Counted from the first letter of the stretch, positions 7,821 to 14,740 are shown. The stretch is 64,000 bases of DNA from Prochlorococcus marinus str. MIT 9314 (GCF_000760035.1 NZ_JNAO01000002.1:1-64000); one strand, 5' to 3'. Notes: generated by a model from the letters alone, not told the origin. Made by a program: numbers and translations.

Positions 7821-8123
7821 CTATTTAAACCAACCTTTTTTCTTTGGTTTAATCTCTTCTTTAATAACTTCTTTTTTTCTCCCAAATAATCCCTTTTTTT
7901 GGACTGTTAAATTCTCTTCAACAAGTTTAGATTTTCTATTAAATAAGCCTTTATTAGGTTCTTTTTTAATTGATTCTTTTTTGTTGGAAATCTTTGTTTT
8001 TTCAGGATTTGATTTTGAGTTTTTGGGTTTGCTATCTGCGAATAAAGTTTGATATACAAAAAAACCAAAAACAGCGAAGAAGCCTAATGCCTGTACTAGA
8101 GCAGTTCCAAGATTATCAAACAT
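7821..8123 (-). CDS. Membrane-anchored lysine-rich protein with short internal repeats
   Basis: 100 residues. One N-terminal helix at about 8-29 is followed by a strongly basic tail. The tail repeats a Lys-Gly-Leu-Phe-(Asn/Gly)-Arg-Lys motif twice and ends in Lys-Lys-Gly-Trp-Phe-Lys. The spaced aromatic-basic motifs suggest binding to nucleic acid or an acidic membrane surface. The start codon abuts the stop of the next gene upstream on this strand (8124), so the pair is likely co-transcribed. Confidence 0.6.
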   Translation of the reverse strand: MFDNLGTALVQALGFFAVFGFFVYQTLFADSKPKNSKSNPEKTKISNKKESIKKEPNKGLFNRKSKLVEENLTVQKKGLFGRKKEVIKEEIKPKKKGWFK

Positions 8124-8309
8124 TTAGGCCTCAACTTTGTATAGTGATTCTTTTTCTTTCGCTTCTATACATTTTTTATCATCAGACAAGCATTCAATTT
8201 CTGCCTTCTTCTCAATATGAGAACTGCAGCCACCTGCATTTACATTAGATATCGAAAACAAAGTTAGTACCCCTAAAATTAAGGCGCATGAGGTGTTAAT
8301 CGGTTTCAT
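8124..8309 (-). CDS. Small secreted cysteine-containing protein
   Basis: 61 residues from the ATG at 8307-8309 (a longer frame reaches 8345, but its extra N-terminus overlaps palindromes in the leader). Signal peptide at 1-24 ending in Asn-Val-Asn-Ala, then Gly-Gly-Cys-Ser-Ser-His and two more cysteines. The mature part is short and charged. The protein at 26879-27100 has the same plan (signal peptide, Gly-Gly-Cys-x-x-(His/Cys), charged tail with further Cys), so the two may be distant paralogs. It is directly followed by the lysine-rich membrane protein gene. Confidence 0.6.
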   Translation of the reverse strand: MKPINTSCALILGVLTLFSISNVNAGGCSSHIEKKAEIECLSDDKKCIEAKEKESLYKVEA

Positions 8310-8338
8310 GAGTTTTATTTTTATTATGGAAAAATAAT

Positions 8339-8378
8339 TTCGCAATTGCGAAGATAATCTTCTCTTCTGCTAAAAGTA
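8339..8378 (-). promoter_or_regulatory. Leader palindromes and shared 16-nt element
   Basis: Two palindromes overlap at a shared GAA: a perfect 14-bp one (TTCGCAATTGCGAA, 8339-8352) and GAAGATAATCTTC (8350-8362). Directly upstream lies TCTTCTGCTAAAAGTA on the plus strand (8363-8378), which recurs exactly at 26356-26371 in front of tatA. The block lies 30-70 nt before the start of the secreted cysteine protein and probably forms its promoter and leader. Confidence 0.5.
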
Positions 8379-8394
8379 TCCCCTTTTTATATAT

Positions 8395-8574
8395 CTATTT
8401 GTAGTAATTAACCAAATCGATAATTAATATTGCTAGTAATGAAAAACCTAAAATGAAAGGTAAATAAGGATATTTATTTAAAATTTTGTTTAGTTGATTT
8501 TTCGATGTTTGTTTTTCCTTTTTCTTTTCTCTAGGTGGTAAGCCTAACTCTTCCCTTCTCTTAGCTTCTCCCAT
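8395..8574 (-). CDS. DUF2839-family small membrane protein
   Basis: ATG at 8572-8574, stop TAG at 8395-8397, 59 residues. The first residues Met-Gly-Glu-Ala-Lys-Arg-Arg are the signature opening of cyanobacterial DUF2839 proteins. They are followed by a Lys/Glu-rich linker and one C-terminal transmembrane helix (about 37-55). Function unknown; the family is restricted to cyanobacteria as far as I know. Confidence 0.75.
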   Translation of the reverse strand: MGEAKRREELGLPPREKKKEKQTSKNQLNKILNKYPYLPFILGFSLLAILIIDLVNYYK

Positions 8575-8694
8575 AATTTTTAAACTATTTATGACTATTC
8601 TATATACCTAGTAGTAGTAGTGTATTGTTCTAGATTTAAATTATTAACGGTTAATTTAAATTTTGGATATATTAAAAATATATAAAAAAATAAC

Positions 8695-8802
8695 ATGATA
8701 GAAGTAGTTTGGTCAGTAAATATAATGATTGCAATTCTTATTATTGGTGTTGCCTGGGTTCTTTATTACATATTTACTTATGATCAAAAATTTACTTCCT
8801 AG
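8695..8802 (+). CDS. 35-aa single-helix membrane peptide
   Basis: ATG at 8695, stop TAG at 8800-8802. Nearly the whole peptide is one transmembrane helix with a short polar tail, the size of small photosystem or cytochrome subunits. It does not match PsbM, PetN or others that I know. The Nif11-type gene starts 4 bp after the stop, so the two are likely co-transcribed. Confidence 0.5.
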   Translation: MIEVVWSVNIMIAILIIGVAWVLYYIFTYDQKFTS

Positions 8803-8806
8803 ATAA

Positions 8807-8989
8807 ATGTCAGATAAAGATCTAAGTAATTTTCTAAAAAAAATTGAGCAACTTAATCAAATTGCTGAGCTAATAAAAAATAATCCTAGTAAAAAGTTAT
8901 CCCTCTCAAAATGCAAGAATCATGATGAGGTAATTAGATTAACCACTGAATGGGGTTTTGATATTGGTAAAAGGTGGGGAGAATATTAA
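8807..8989 (+). CDS. Nif11-type leader-peptide domain protein (no core peptide)
   Basis: 60 residues. Met-Ser-x-x-x-Leu-x-x-Phe-Leu-x-Lys-Ile at the start and a Glu-Trp-Gly-Phe-Asp-Ile segment near the end are the pattern of the Nif11-like domain. That domain serves as the leader of prochlorosin-type and other ribosomal peptide natural products. Here the sequence stops almost at the end of the leader, without the Gly-Gly/Gly-Ala cleavage site or the Cys/Ser/Thr-rich core. No LanM-type synthetase is in the window. It may be a relic, a decoy substrate, or a small regulator that uses the fold. Confidence 0.7.
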   Translation: MSDKDLSNFLKKIEQLNQIAELIKNNPSKKLSLSKCKNHDEVIRLTTEWGFDIGKRWGEY

Positions 8990-9074
8990 TTGATTTTATT
9001 ACCAGCATTATTAAAATTGCCATCAACATCAAATTAAATTCCTAAGATTAATTAGTATTTCTTGTATTGGAGTT

Positions 9075-9845
9075 ATGAAAGAAATTGGAGAGATAAAGTC
9101 AAATATATATAAAATAGCTGCTGTTACAGATAGAGGGCAGAGATTAAATAAATTGATTTCTCCTATGTATGAAGAAAAAGCTAATGAAATGGATCAATTG
9201 ATTGATGCTCTTAAAGACTTTAGTTTTGAAATATCAGAAAAGTTATTGTCTGGAGAGTGGGAATTGATTTTTTCTAATGTTGAATTATTTCGAAGTTCTC
9301 CTTTCTTCCTTGCTATTGAAAAGGCATTAAATGATGAATTTAAAAGTAATCTTTTTTTTAAATTACATCAATTGCAAGTAGGATCCTTTGGCATATCAAC
9401 TATTGGGAGAATTGCTCAAAAGATTGATTTTGAAAAAAAAGAATTTATATCTACTTTTGACACTACAATATTTGGGCTCACAACTATTCCTATCTTAGGT
9501 TGGTTCAAACTACTGCCTACTTTTGGTGGAAGAGTAATAACCCTAGCAAGTGATTTATTTTTAAGAAATAATTTACTTGATATGAACTTACAAAAGACAA
9601 AAGTTTCCAAAGTTGATGGTCTTAATAAGATTCCATTATTTAGTGAATTACTTATGGATAGATGGTATCCAGTTAAAGATGTATGGAATAAGTTACCTTG
9701 GAATAAAGAATCGCCAAATTGCCAGGTTTCAATTGTATATTTAGACGATGAAATGAGAATTATGCAGGATATGTATGGGTCTATTTTTATTTATATAAGG
9801 CCTTCAATTTCCTTGTTGAATTCAAATACAATCTCTAATGATTAA
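9075..9845 (+). CDS. PAP/fibrillin family protein
   Basis: 256 residues. The fibrillin start motif Leu-Ser-Gly-Glu-Trp-Glu-Leu-Ile-Phe-Ser-Asn lies near residues 58-68. It is preceded by the usual N-terminal helix (Arg-Gly-Gln-Arg-Leu-Asn). The C-terminal strand Asp-Asp-Glu-Met-Arg-Ile-Met-Gln-Asp lies near 222-230. The family binds thylakoid lipids or quinone-like molecules. Longer than the member at 6108-6650 by an insertion before the last strands. Stands alone, 85 bp downstream of the Nif11-type gene. Confidence 0.82.
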   Translation: MKEIGEIKSNIYKIAAVTDRGQRLNKLISPMYEEKANEMDQLIDALKDFSFEISEKLLSGEWELIFSNVELFRSSPFFLAIEKALNDEFKSNLFFKLHQLQVGSFGISTIGRIAQKIDFEKKEFISTFDTTIFGLTTIPILGWFKLLPTFGGRVITLASDLFLRNNLLDMNLQKTKVSKVDGLNKIPLFSELLMDRWYPVKDVWNKLPWNKESPNCQVSIVYLDDEMRIMQDMYGSIFIYIRPSISLLNSNTISND

Positions 9846-9950
9846 TAAAAACACTGAATAATAATTATGTAATTTATAGAAAAAACCATTAAAAATTTAT
9901 TTTAAAGATTAATTAATAAAAACATCTCACATCTTAAATACAAATAGGTT

Positions 9951-9967
9951 ATGTTCATGATGAACAT
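9951..9967. promoter_or_regulatory. Palindrome just before the TM2 gene
   Basis: Perfect 7-bp arms around a 3-nt centre (ATGTTCA TGA TGAACAT), followed by seven or more T, ending 9 nt before the ATG at 9977. It could be an operator, or a weak intrinsic terminator for the upstream gene. The AT-rich stem makes an operator at least as likely. Confidence 0.4.
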
Positions 9968-9976
9968 TTTTTTATT

Positions 9977-10291
9977 ATGCTTAGAAATCAAGAAAAAAAT
10001 TCTGTTGTTAGAGGAATATTCCTAATAGGAGGTTGGGGCTTAGGTCTAGACAGATTCTACGAAGGGTATAAAAAAGGTGGCTTTTTATCAATCATTGGTT
10101 GGAGTATCACATTTTTTAGCTTTATCTTTCTTAAATGTTCAGGTTATGAATATGTTGAAGGTGTTAAACATTATTCAGATTATTCCCCTAACCCTTTAAT
10201 AGTATTACCTTTACTGGCAGGAGCATATGGTGGCTTTCTAATAATTAAGAAGGCATTTAGATTAGCAAAACAATTTGAGAATGCTGAATAA
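9977..10291 (+). CDS. TM2-domain membrane protein
   Basis: 104 residues. Gly-Gly-Trp-Gly-Leu-Gly-Leu-Asp-Arg-Phe-Tyr-Glu-Gly (about 18-30) is the first-helix and loop signature of the TM2 domain. Two helices follow and a third near 70-87. TM2 proteins are small membrane proteins of poorly known role. A 17-bp palindrome lies directly upstream. Confidence 0.75.
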   Translation: MLRNQEKNSVVRGIFLIGGWGLGLDRFYEGYKKGGFLSIIGWSITFFSFIFLKCSGYEYVEGVKHYSDYSPNPLIVLPLLAGAYGGFLIIKKAFRLAKQFENAE

Positions 10292-10308
10292 TACTACCAG
10301 CAGTTAAT

Positions 10309-10470
10309 TCAAGATAATAATCCAGATCCTTTCAAATAAAATTTAAATAAAAGAATCACTAAAAGGTTTACTATTGCTAAAGCTACTAAACCATTTCTGT
10401 TTTTTACATCTAATTTCTTGACTAAATTAGAAAGATAAACTACTGGATTTTCTGGCTCTTTATTATCCAA
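10309..10470 (-). CDS. 53-aa small membrane protein (TTG start)
   Basis: The frame has no ATG. The first usable start is TTG at 10468-10470, and the stop is TGA at 10309-10311. Acidic start, then one transmembrane helix at about 28-45. The Asn-Arg-Asn-Gly-Leu-x-Ala-Leu stretch recalls high-light-inducible proteins, but the defining Glu-x-x-Asn-Gly-Arg-x-Ala-Met is not there. I therefore leave it as unknown. Confidence 0.45.
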   Translation of the reverse strand: MDNKEPENPVVYLSNLVKKLDVKNRNGLVALAIVNLLVILLFKFYLKGSGLLS

Positions 10471-10566
10471 ATTTTTTTTAAATATTAATTTGACAAGAAA
10501 ATATCACAGTTTCATTTGAAGAATCAAAATTGTAAAGATGAATATCCCAAAAGAAATAAATAATTT

Positions 10567-10941
10567 TTAACCCATAATTCCTGCATTTCTTAAAAACGCT
10601 TTACCCATATTGCCAATTACAAAAAATAGAGACAGATTAATTAAAAGGACTATTAATAATGCCAACATTTTATAGTTTGGATTAGTTGAAATGCCATCAA
10701 ATCCATTATTGAGAAATCTTTTAAAAAGTGATTTGTCAATTTTTAGTTTTTGTTGCTCAGAATCAAGTTTTACTTTTTCTTCTGAAGAATCTTGATTACT
10801 TGCTTTCTCTAGAAATTCTGTAAATGCCTTAACATTTTCTTCTTTTTTATTCCCCTCATTAAGATCATTATTGTCTTCATTCAAATTGGGGGACGATTCG
10901 ATTGAATTATTTTCCTCAGGATTAAGTTTTGAATCTTCCAA
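10567..10941 (-). CDS. Acidic protein with C-terminal membrane anchor
   Basis: 124 residues. The first 65 are Asn/Glu/Asp/Ser/Lys-rich and probably disordered. One transmembrane helix lies at about 91-111, followed by a short tail. A tail-anchored arrangement is suggested. No family recognised. Confidence 0.55.
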   Translation of the reverse strand: MEDSKLNPEENNSIESSPNLNEDNNDLNEGNKKEENVKAFTEFLEKASNQDSSEEKVKLDSEQQKLKIDKSLFKRFLNNGFDGISTNPNYKMLALLIVLLINLSLFFVIGNMGKAFLRNAGIMG

Positions 10942-11120
10942 ATTAATAGTAAATGCTAGGAGTATATTACACCATAAAAAAAACCCACTCGATCAAATGA
11001 AGAGAGGGTTAGCTAAGGTTAAAGTTCCTAATTTGATAATAATTTATTTTATTTAAATTTGCGGTTTTAGCATAATGAAGTTTTAAATTAGATTATATTC
11101 AAGGTGATTTTTTCTTACAT

Positions 11121-11327
11121 ATGTTAGATGCAAATACTAAAAAAGCATGTAAAGATGATCCCTCAATAAGAGAAATTAAAATTAGAAATATAGAACATGC
11201 TATTGAACAAGCAGAATTGATGATAAAAGAATCAAAAATGAGCCAAGAAGAATTAATCTTTTTAAAAAGAAAAATATCGGACTCAAGACAAGATTTAGAG
11301 ATACTTTATTTAATGAAAATTCAATAA
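11121..11327 (+). CDS. 68-aa helical hypothetical protein
   Basis: Highly charged and helical, with heptad-like Ile/Leu spacing through residues 20-64. It is probably a coiled coil or helical hairpin. No membrane segment. The ATG at 11121 is the only sensible start. Unknown function. Confidence 0.55.
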   Translation: MLDANTKKACKDDPSIREIKIRNIEHAIEQAELMIKESKMSQEELIFLKRKISDSRQDLEILYLMKIQ

Positions 11328-11442
11328 ATATAAATTTGTTAATCTTTAAAAGGATTGAATTTATACAAAGAAAATTAATTTGTATATTTGAAGACTTATA
11401 AAGTTTAAAGGGAATGTAATTATTTGTATAAAGGGTCTAGTT

Positions 11443-11544
11443 ATGTCTAAAAATAATCTATATATACCTTTAAAGGTTGTTCCATACATCTTCATTTCAA
11501 TTACTGCCATAGCAATAACAGCAGCTACATATGTAATTACTTAG
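11443..11544 (+). CDS. 33-aa single-helix membrane peptide
   Basis: ATG at 11443, stop TAG at 11542-11544. One helix of Ile/Ala/Thr character occupies residues 9-32. Its size suggests a small membrane-complex subunit, but I do not recognise it. Confidence 0.45.
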   Translation: MSKNNLYIPLKVVPYIFISITAIAITAATYVIT

Positions 11545-11608
11545 TTCTATAAACTATGTAAAGTTTTCAGATATTAAGTAAATTAAAATATTTGTAATAA
11601 CTAATTGT

Positions 11609-11851
11609 ATGAATAAATTCAAAATAGCAATTTTTACAATATCAATAATCATATTTTCCCTAATTGGCATTAAAAAATTAATTTATATAAATCAAGTTAA
11701 AGATATAAAAAATAAAGAAGAATTATTCTTAAATGAATCTATACGTGTTTTAAATGAATGTTTCGATCTAGAAAATAAAAATAAAAGAACTCTTAATAAA
11801 TCAATTGAATTAATTGAGTATTGCTTAGAGGAATATGGATATAAAAACTGA
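11609..11851 (+). CDS. Small signal-anchored protein
   Basis: 80 residues. An N-terminal helix (4-27) is followed by a charged helical region with two cysteines near residues 51 and 72. Exported or membrane-anchored. Unknown. Confidence 0.5.
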   Translation: MNKFKIAIFTISIIIFSLIGIKKLIYINQVKDIKNKEELFLNESIRVLNECFDLENKNKRTLNKSIELIEYCLEEYGYKN

Positions 11852-11978
11852 TTTCAAAACTTGAATTATGAATTTCCTTAATACTCCACTAATATGCAAA
11901 TAAAAATTTCTCATCAATAATCTTGTTATGTTCCATAATTTTTTATTAATAATATTTTCCTAATTAAATTTTTTTAAA

Positions 11979-12386
11979 ATGACTAAAGTTAAATGTTCTT
12001 ATTTAGGAAATTTAAACTGTGAGGCTATTCATCTACAATCTGGAAGTCTTATTAGAACTGATGCACCTTTAGATCACTGCGGTAAAGGTGAAAGTTTTTC
12101 CCCAACTGATTTATTAGCAACATCTCTAGGTACTTGCCTGCTAACCATCATGGCAATCAAAGCCAAATCGAAAGGATTTGATTTGAAAGGTATATATTTA
12201 AATATTGAAAAAGTAATGACACAAAATAGCGAGAGGAAAATAAAAGAACTAATAATAGATATTTTCATCCCAGAGAGCACTTCTAATGAAACTATTGATT
12301 TTTTGAAAAAAGCTTCCAAAGAATGTCCAGTTACAAGAAATTTATCTCAAGAAATAGATATTAAAATTAGTTGGCATCATGAATAA
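11979..12386 (+). CDS. OsmC-family peroxiredoxin-like protein
   Basis: 135 residues. The two redox-active cysteines of the OsmC/Ohr fold are present: Cys53 in Gly-Thr-Cys-Leu-Leu-Thr and Cys116 in Lys-Glu-Cys-Pro-Val. The preceding Phe-Ser-Pro-Thr-Asp-Leu-Leu-Ala-Thr-Ser-Leu motif is also conserved. These proteins reduce organic hydroperoxides with thiols and act in the cytoplasm. Complete and normal in length. It is a single gene, followed 30 bp later by a very small membrane ORF. Confidence 0.88.
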   Translation: MTKVKCSYLGNLNCEAIHLQSGSLIRTDAPLDHCGKGESFSPTDLLATSLGTCLLTIMAIKAKSKGFDLKGIYLNIEKVMTQNSERKIKELIIDIFIPESTSNETIDFLKKASKECPVTRNLSQEIDIKISWHHE

Positions 12387-12416
12387 ATCTCAAACATAGT
12401 AATTACATAAAAAATA

Positions 12417-12527
12417 ATGAAATACTTTATTGGAATAATCATTCTTTTAGTTGGAATATATATAATGACAAACTTGGCATTAAAGACTAGGTATACAAGG
12501 AAAAGACTTTCAAAAGGAAAAAAATAA
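12417..12527 (+). CDS. 36-aa membrane peptide with basic tail
   Basis: ATG at 12417, stop TAA at 12525-12527. One transmembrane helix at 3-22, then a strongly basic tail (Arg-Tyr-Thr-Arg-Lys-Arg). Downstream of and possibly co-transcribed with the OsmC gene. Unknown. Confidence 0.45.
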   Translation: MKYFIGIIILLVGIYIMTNLALKTRYTRKRLSKGKK

Positions 12528-12598
12528 ATCCTATAAATTTTAATATTGCAGATTAAGGAAATAGATTTATATACTGACCATTAAGGCATATTTTATTT

Positions 12599-12883
12599 TT
12601 ATTTTTTCACTATTTTTTGATCAATCAAACTAATCAAAGGAATCATGAAATTTACATTTATTCCAACAGTGCACCATGTATAAATAATAAGAAAAAATAT
12701 TTTTATAAATAAATTAGGGGGTAAAGTGAAAAATATTTTGAAAAACCCTCCAATGAATAATACCAATATTCCAATTTGAAAAAGACCTTTGATTATCCAT
12801 TTAAGTCCATTTTTTTTAATGTTTATATAAAACCAGAAAAAAACAAAACCAGATAAAAATAAATATATAAAATTTATGATCAT
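12599..12883 (-). CDS. Hydrophobic multi-helix membrane protein
   Basis: 94 residues with about three hydrophobic segments (2-20, 30-50, 57-85) and very few charges outside the loops. No family recognised. Confidence 0.55.
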   Translation of the reverse strand: MIINFIYLFLSGFVFFWFYINIKKNGLKWIIKGLFQIGILVLFIGGFFKIFFTLPPNLFIKIFFLIIYTWCTVGINVNFMIPLISLIDQKIVKK

Positions 12884-13021
12884 CTTTTTAGAGAAAATCT
12901 AATAAATTTGCCATTATCAAGGCATGATGACAATTATCACTTTTTTATCTGCTAATTTTTTTTTAAAATGGAAAAGTTATACAAAAAACAATAAATACAA
13001 ATTTTTTTTTTACTTTTTATC

Positions 13022-13405
13022 TTAAAACATTTTCGATTTTAGTAAATCAACTCTTTTTTGATTCACGCCCAAATCACTTTCTCCAACTCTTGATTCTGAT
13101 CTTATTGATAAGATGTTTGATTCAGGTAGAAAGGATACTTCTAAGTCGTCTACATACTTCATCCATTTACTGGTTGCCTCAGCATGAAGATAATCGCCAT
13201 CAATTTCAACAATCTCAGTTCTTGGAGTGTTTTCGATAAATGCTTTAATCTCTTCAAAAGGTTTCTCAATATCGTTTACCTCCCATTCCTCTCGTACACA
13301 ATGAGCAATCTCTACACAAGGTTTTAGTTCTATATGTGAGGCATATGATGAAGAAGGGAATAAAAAGCTTGAACAAATTAAAATTGCTAAAAAAAGTATT
13401 TGCAT
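13022..13405 (-). CDS. DUF1499-family secreted protein
   Basis: 127 residues. Signal peptide at 1-22 (ending Ser-Tyr-Ala-Ser). The body matches DUF1499: a Cys near the start of the mature part, a central Tyr-Leu-His-Ala-Glu-Ala-Thr-Ser segment, and the closing Ile-Arg-Ser-Glu-Ser-Arg-Val-Gly-x-Ser-Asp-Leu-Gly-Val-Asn-x-x-Arg-Val pattern. The family is common in phototrophs and its function is unknown. Location likely periplasm or thylakoid lumen. Confidence 0.85.
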   Translation of the reverse strand: MQILFLAILICSSFLFPSSSYASHIELKPCVEIAHCVREEWEVNDIEKPFEEIKAFIENTPRTEIVEIDGDYLHAEATSKWMKYVDDLEVSFLPESNILSIRSESRVGESDLGVNQKRVDLLKSKMF

Positions 13406-13534
13406 TGACAGAAGAATTTATCGACTCATAATCTAACGAATTAATTTACTAATTTGTAATGAAGACCTAAATTATTTTGGAAGAAAGCATATATGTTTTT
13501 ATAGTCAGAATTAAATATGTATTTCTAAAAATCC

Positions 13535-13640
13535 AAAAAAAAGACCTCTCAGAGAGAGATCTTTTTAAAATTGATTTATATCAAGTGTTTCCTTGTTTCC
13601 ACTGAAATAAATCAATTCCTCCTACACACAAACCTAATAT
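13535..13640 (-). ncRNA. Yfr2-family small RNA candidate
   Basis: Minus-strand features in order. GTGTGTAGGAGG (13629 down to 13618) can pair with the Yfr1 core with one bulged C. A perfect 9-bp stem (TTGATTTAT / ATAAATCAA, 13615-13607 and 13579-13571) follows. Its loop holds the double GGAAAC motif GGAAACAAGGAAACA (13600-13586) that marks the Yfr2-5 family. Last is an intrinsic terminator whose arms (13572-13537 region) pair completely with one G-U wobble only when read on the minus strand, followed by eight U. A GATATT -10 candidate lies near 13636-13641. Ends are estimates. Family placement rests on motif recall, not on a search. Confidence 0.8.
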
Positions 13641-13702
13641 CACACCAAAATTCAAAATATGTAATGCTTATTAGACCTCTATCTTAACTGTCACATGGCA
13701 AA

Positions 13703-13811
13703 AAATACAAAAAGTACTCAAACATCGAGGTCGGAGTACTTTTAAAGTTATCAGAAAAAAGTGTGTGAGGAGTTTCTGATGTGTTTAATCTACTCCGTAG
13801 TTAATTTAAAA
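13703..13811 (-). ncRNA. Structured RNA candidate showing the Yfr1 core motif in a hairpin loop
   Basis: Read on the minus strand there is a TATACT -10 (13823-13818) and then three hairpins. The first is UUAACUAC-GGA-GUAG(A)UUAA (about 13804-13785). The second has a perfect 8-bp stem AUCAGAAA/UUUCUGAU (13780-13773 with 13757-13750). Its 15-nt loop displays CUCCUCACACAC. The third is a 10-bp perfect stem AAAAGTACTC/GAGTACTTTT (13743-13734 with 13719-13710), followed by a T-rich run as in a terminator. The 14-nt ACTCCTCACACACT at 13773-13760 is identical to that in Yfr1 at 46628-46615. It lies directly upstream of the Yfr2-like RNA on the same strand. No credible ORF was found in it. Confidence 0.7.
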
Positions 13812-13896
13812 GGCTACAGTATAAATTACTAATTATTTAAATCTTTCAGAAAAATTTGGCGTTGATGAAAAAAATAATCAAAAACATAAAAAATTC

Positions 13897-14031
13897 ATGA
13901 AAAGCATTTACAAAAAAATCATTTTTATTATTTCAGCAATTGCTCTTTTTTCAGTAATAGTAGGTGTTGTCAAATATTCGCTTACTTATATTGAAAATAA
14001 TCCCGAAAAATACCTACCTACACAAAAGTAA
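13897..14031 (+). CDS. 44-aa membrane peptide
   Basis: ATG at 13897, stop TAA at 14029-14031. Basic start, one helix at about 8-27, polar tail. The frame is open further upstream but without a start codon. Unknown function. Confidence 0.45.
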   Translation: MKSIYKKIIFIISAIALFSVIVGVVKYSLTYIENNPEKYLPTQK

Positions 14032-14108
14032 GACAAAAATTAAGTATAAATTCACTTCAAAAAATCTATAAAGTGTCTTAAATATGTTCTACATAGACAG
14101 CTTGAGTC

Positions 14109-14252
14109 ATGAAAATCAAAAATACTTCAGTTCTTAATCAGAATAATATTGATTTAAGTCAATTCAAAAATAAGCATAAATATCAAATACTTGAGAATTA
14201 CTGGAAGAAAAGAAAGAAAGAATGTGAAAAAAATCTTTCAAAATTTTGCTAA
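14109..14252 (+). CDS. 47-aa basic hypothetical protein
   Basis: ATG at 14109, stop TAA at 14250-14252. Soluble, Lys/Asn-rich, with a Tyr-Trp-Lys-Lys-Arg-Lys-Lys cluster and two cysteines near the end. The next gene starts 9 bp later. Unknown. Confidence 0.45.
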   Translation: MKIKNTSVLNQNNIDLSQFKNKHKYQILENYWKKRKKECEKNLSKFC

Positions 14253-14261
14253 CCGATAATT

Positions 14262-14510
14262 ATGAATTTTATTTTTTCTTTTTTATTAGCATCTGTAATG
14301 TGGGTACAAGTTCCACAATGGGAAGCTGACTGGTCAAAATGTGCTGTAGATGTTCCTGATTCTTCATGTCACTGGTACGTAGCTGCTCCCGATAATACTT
14401 TTGGGGAAGGATTTAATTGGGAAAACGCTCCTTGGTTTGATGCTAATGGATTACAGGATGTAGCTAAGATTGAGAAAGAATCTGTAGTAGAAAAACTTCA
14501 GAATAACTAA
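14262..14510 (+). CDS. Small secreted Trp-rich protein
   Basis: 82 residues. A short hydrophobic N-terminus (1-16) resembles a signal peptide, although the cleavage site is weak. The rest holds seven tryptophans and two cysteines (near 27 and 36) that could form a disulphide. It ends in a charged helix. Probably lumenal or periplasmic. No family recognised. Confidence 0.55.
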   Translation: MNFIFSFLLASVMWVQVPQWEADWSKCAVDVPDSSCHWYVAAPDNTFGEGFNWENAPWFDANGLQDVAKIEKESVVEKLQNN

Positions 14511-14593
14511 AGTTTCTATTTCATCAATTAACTTTTAAAAGTATTTAAATCTAGTTGCTTAGTGGTTAACTTTTGATTAATTAAATAATTTTT

Positions 14594-14740
14594 ATGCGTT
14601 TTAAAGTAAGTCTCAAAAAAAATGGAAAGGAATTTGATGAAGTTGTTATAGCTAATAATAAAAAAGAAGCTATGGAAGTAGCTTTAAAAAACAATCCAGA
14701 AGCTCAAGCATTAAACTCTGATTGGACATTTAAGATTTAA
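14594..14740 (+). CDS. 48-aa hypothetical protein
   Basis: ATG at 14594, stop TAA at 14738-14740. Looks like a small beta-hairpin plus helix (Lys-Lys-Glu-Ala-Met-Glu-Val-Ala-Leu). Its stop abuts the convergent stop of znuB. Unknown function. Confidence 0.5.
   Translation: MRFKVSLKKNGKEFDEVVIANNKKEAMEVALKNNPEAQALNSDWTFKI

Noticed and set aside
10309-10470. High-light-inducible protein assignment
   Set aside because: The Glu-x-x-Asn-Gly-Arg-x-Ala-Met motif is absent; only Asn-Gly and an Ala remain.
13709-13743. LexA/SOS-type operator reading of the AGTACTC...GAGTACT repeat
   Set aside because: The 14-nt loop is too long for a LexA site, and the hairpin plus T-run fits a terminator better.
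13703-13811. Plus-strand transcription of the structured element
   Set aside because: The -10, the T-rich run after the last hairpin and the wobble pairing in the neighbouring terminator all favour the minus strand; kept as an alternative in the finding.
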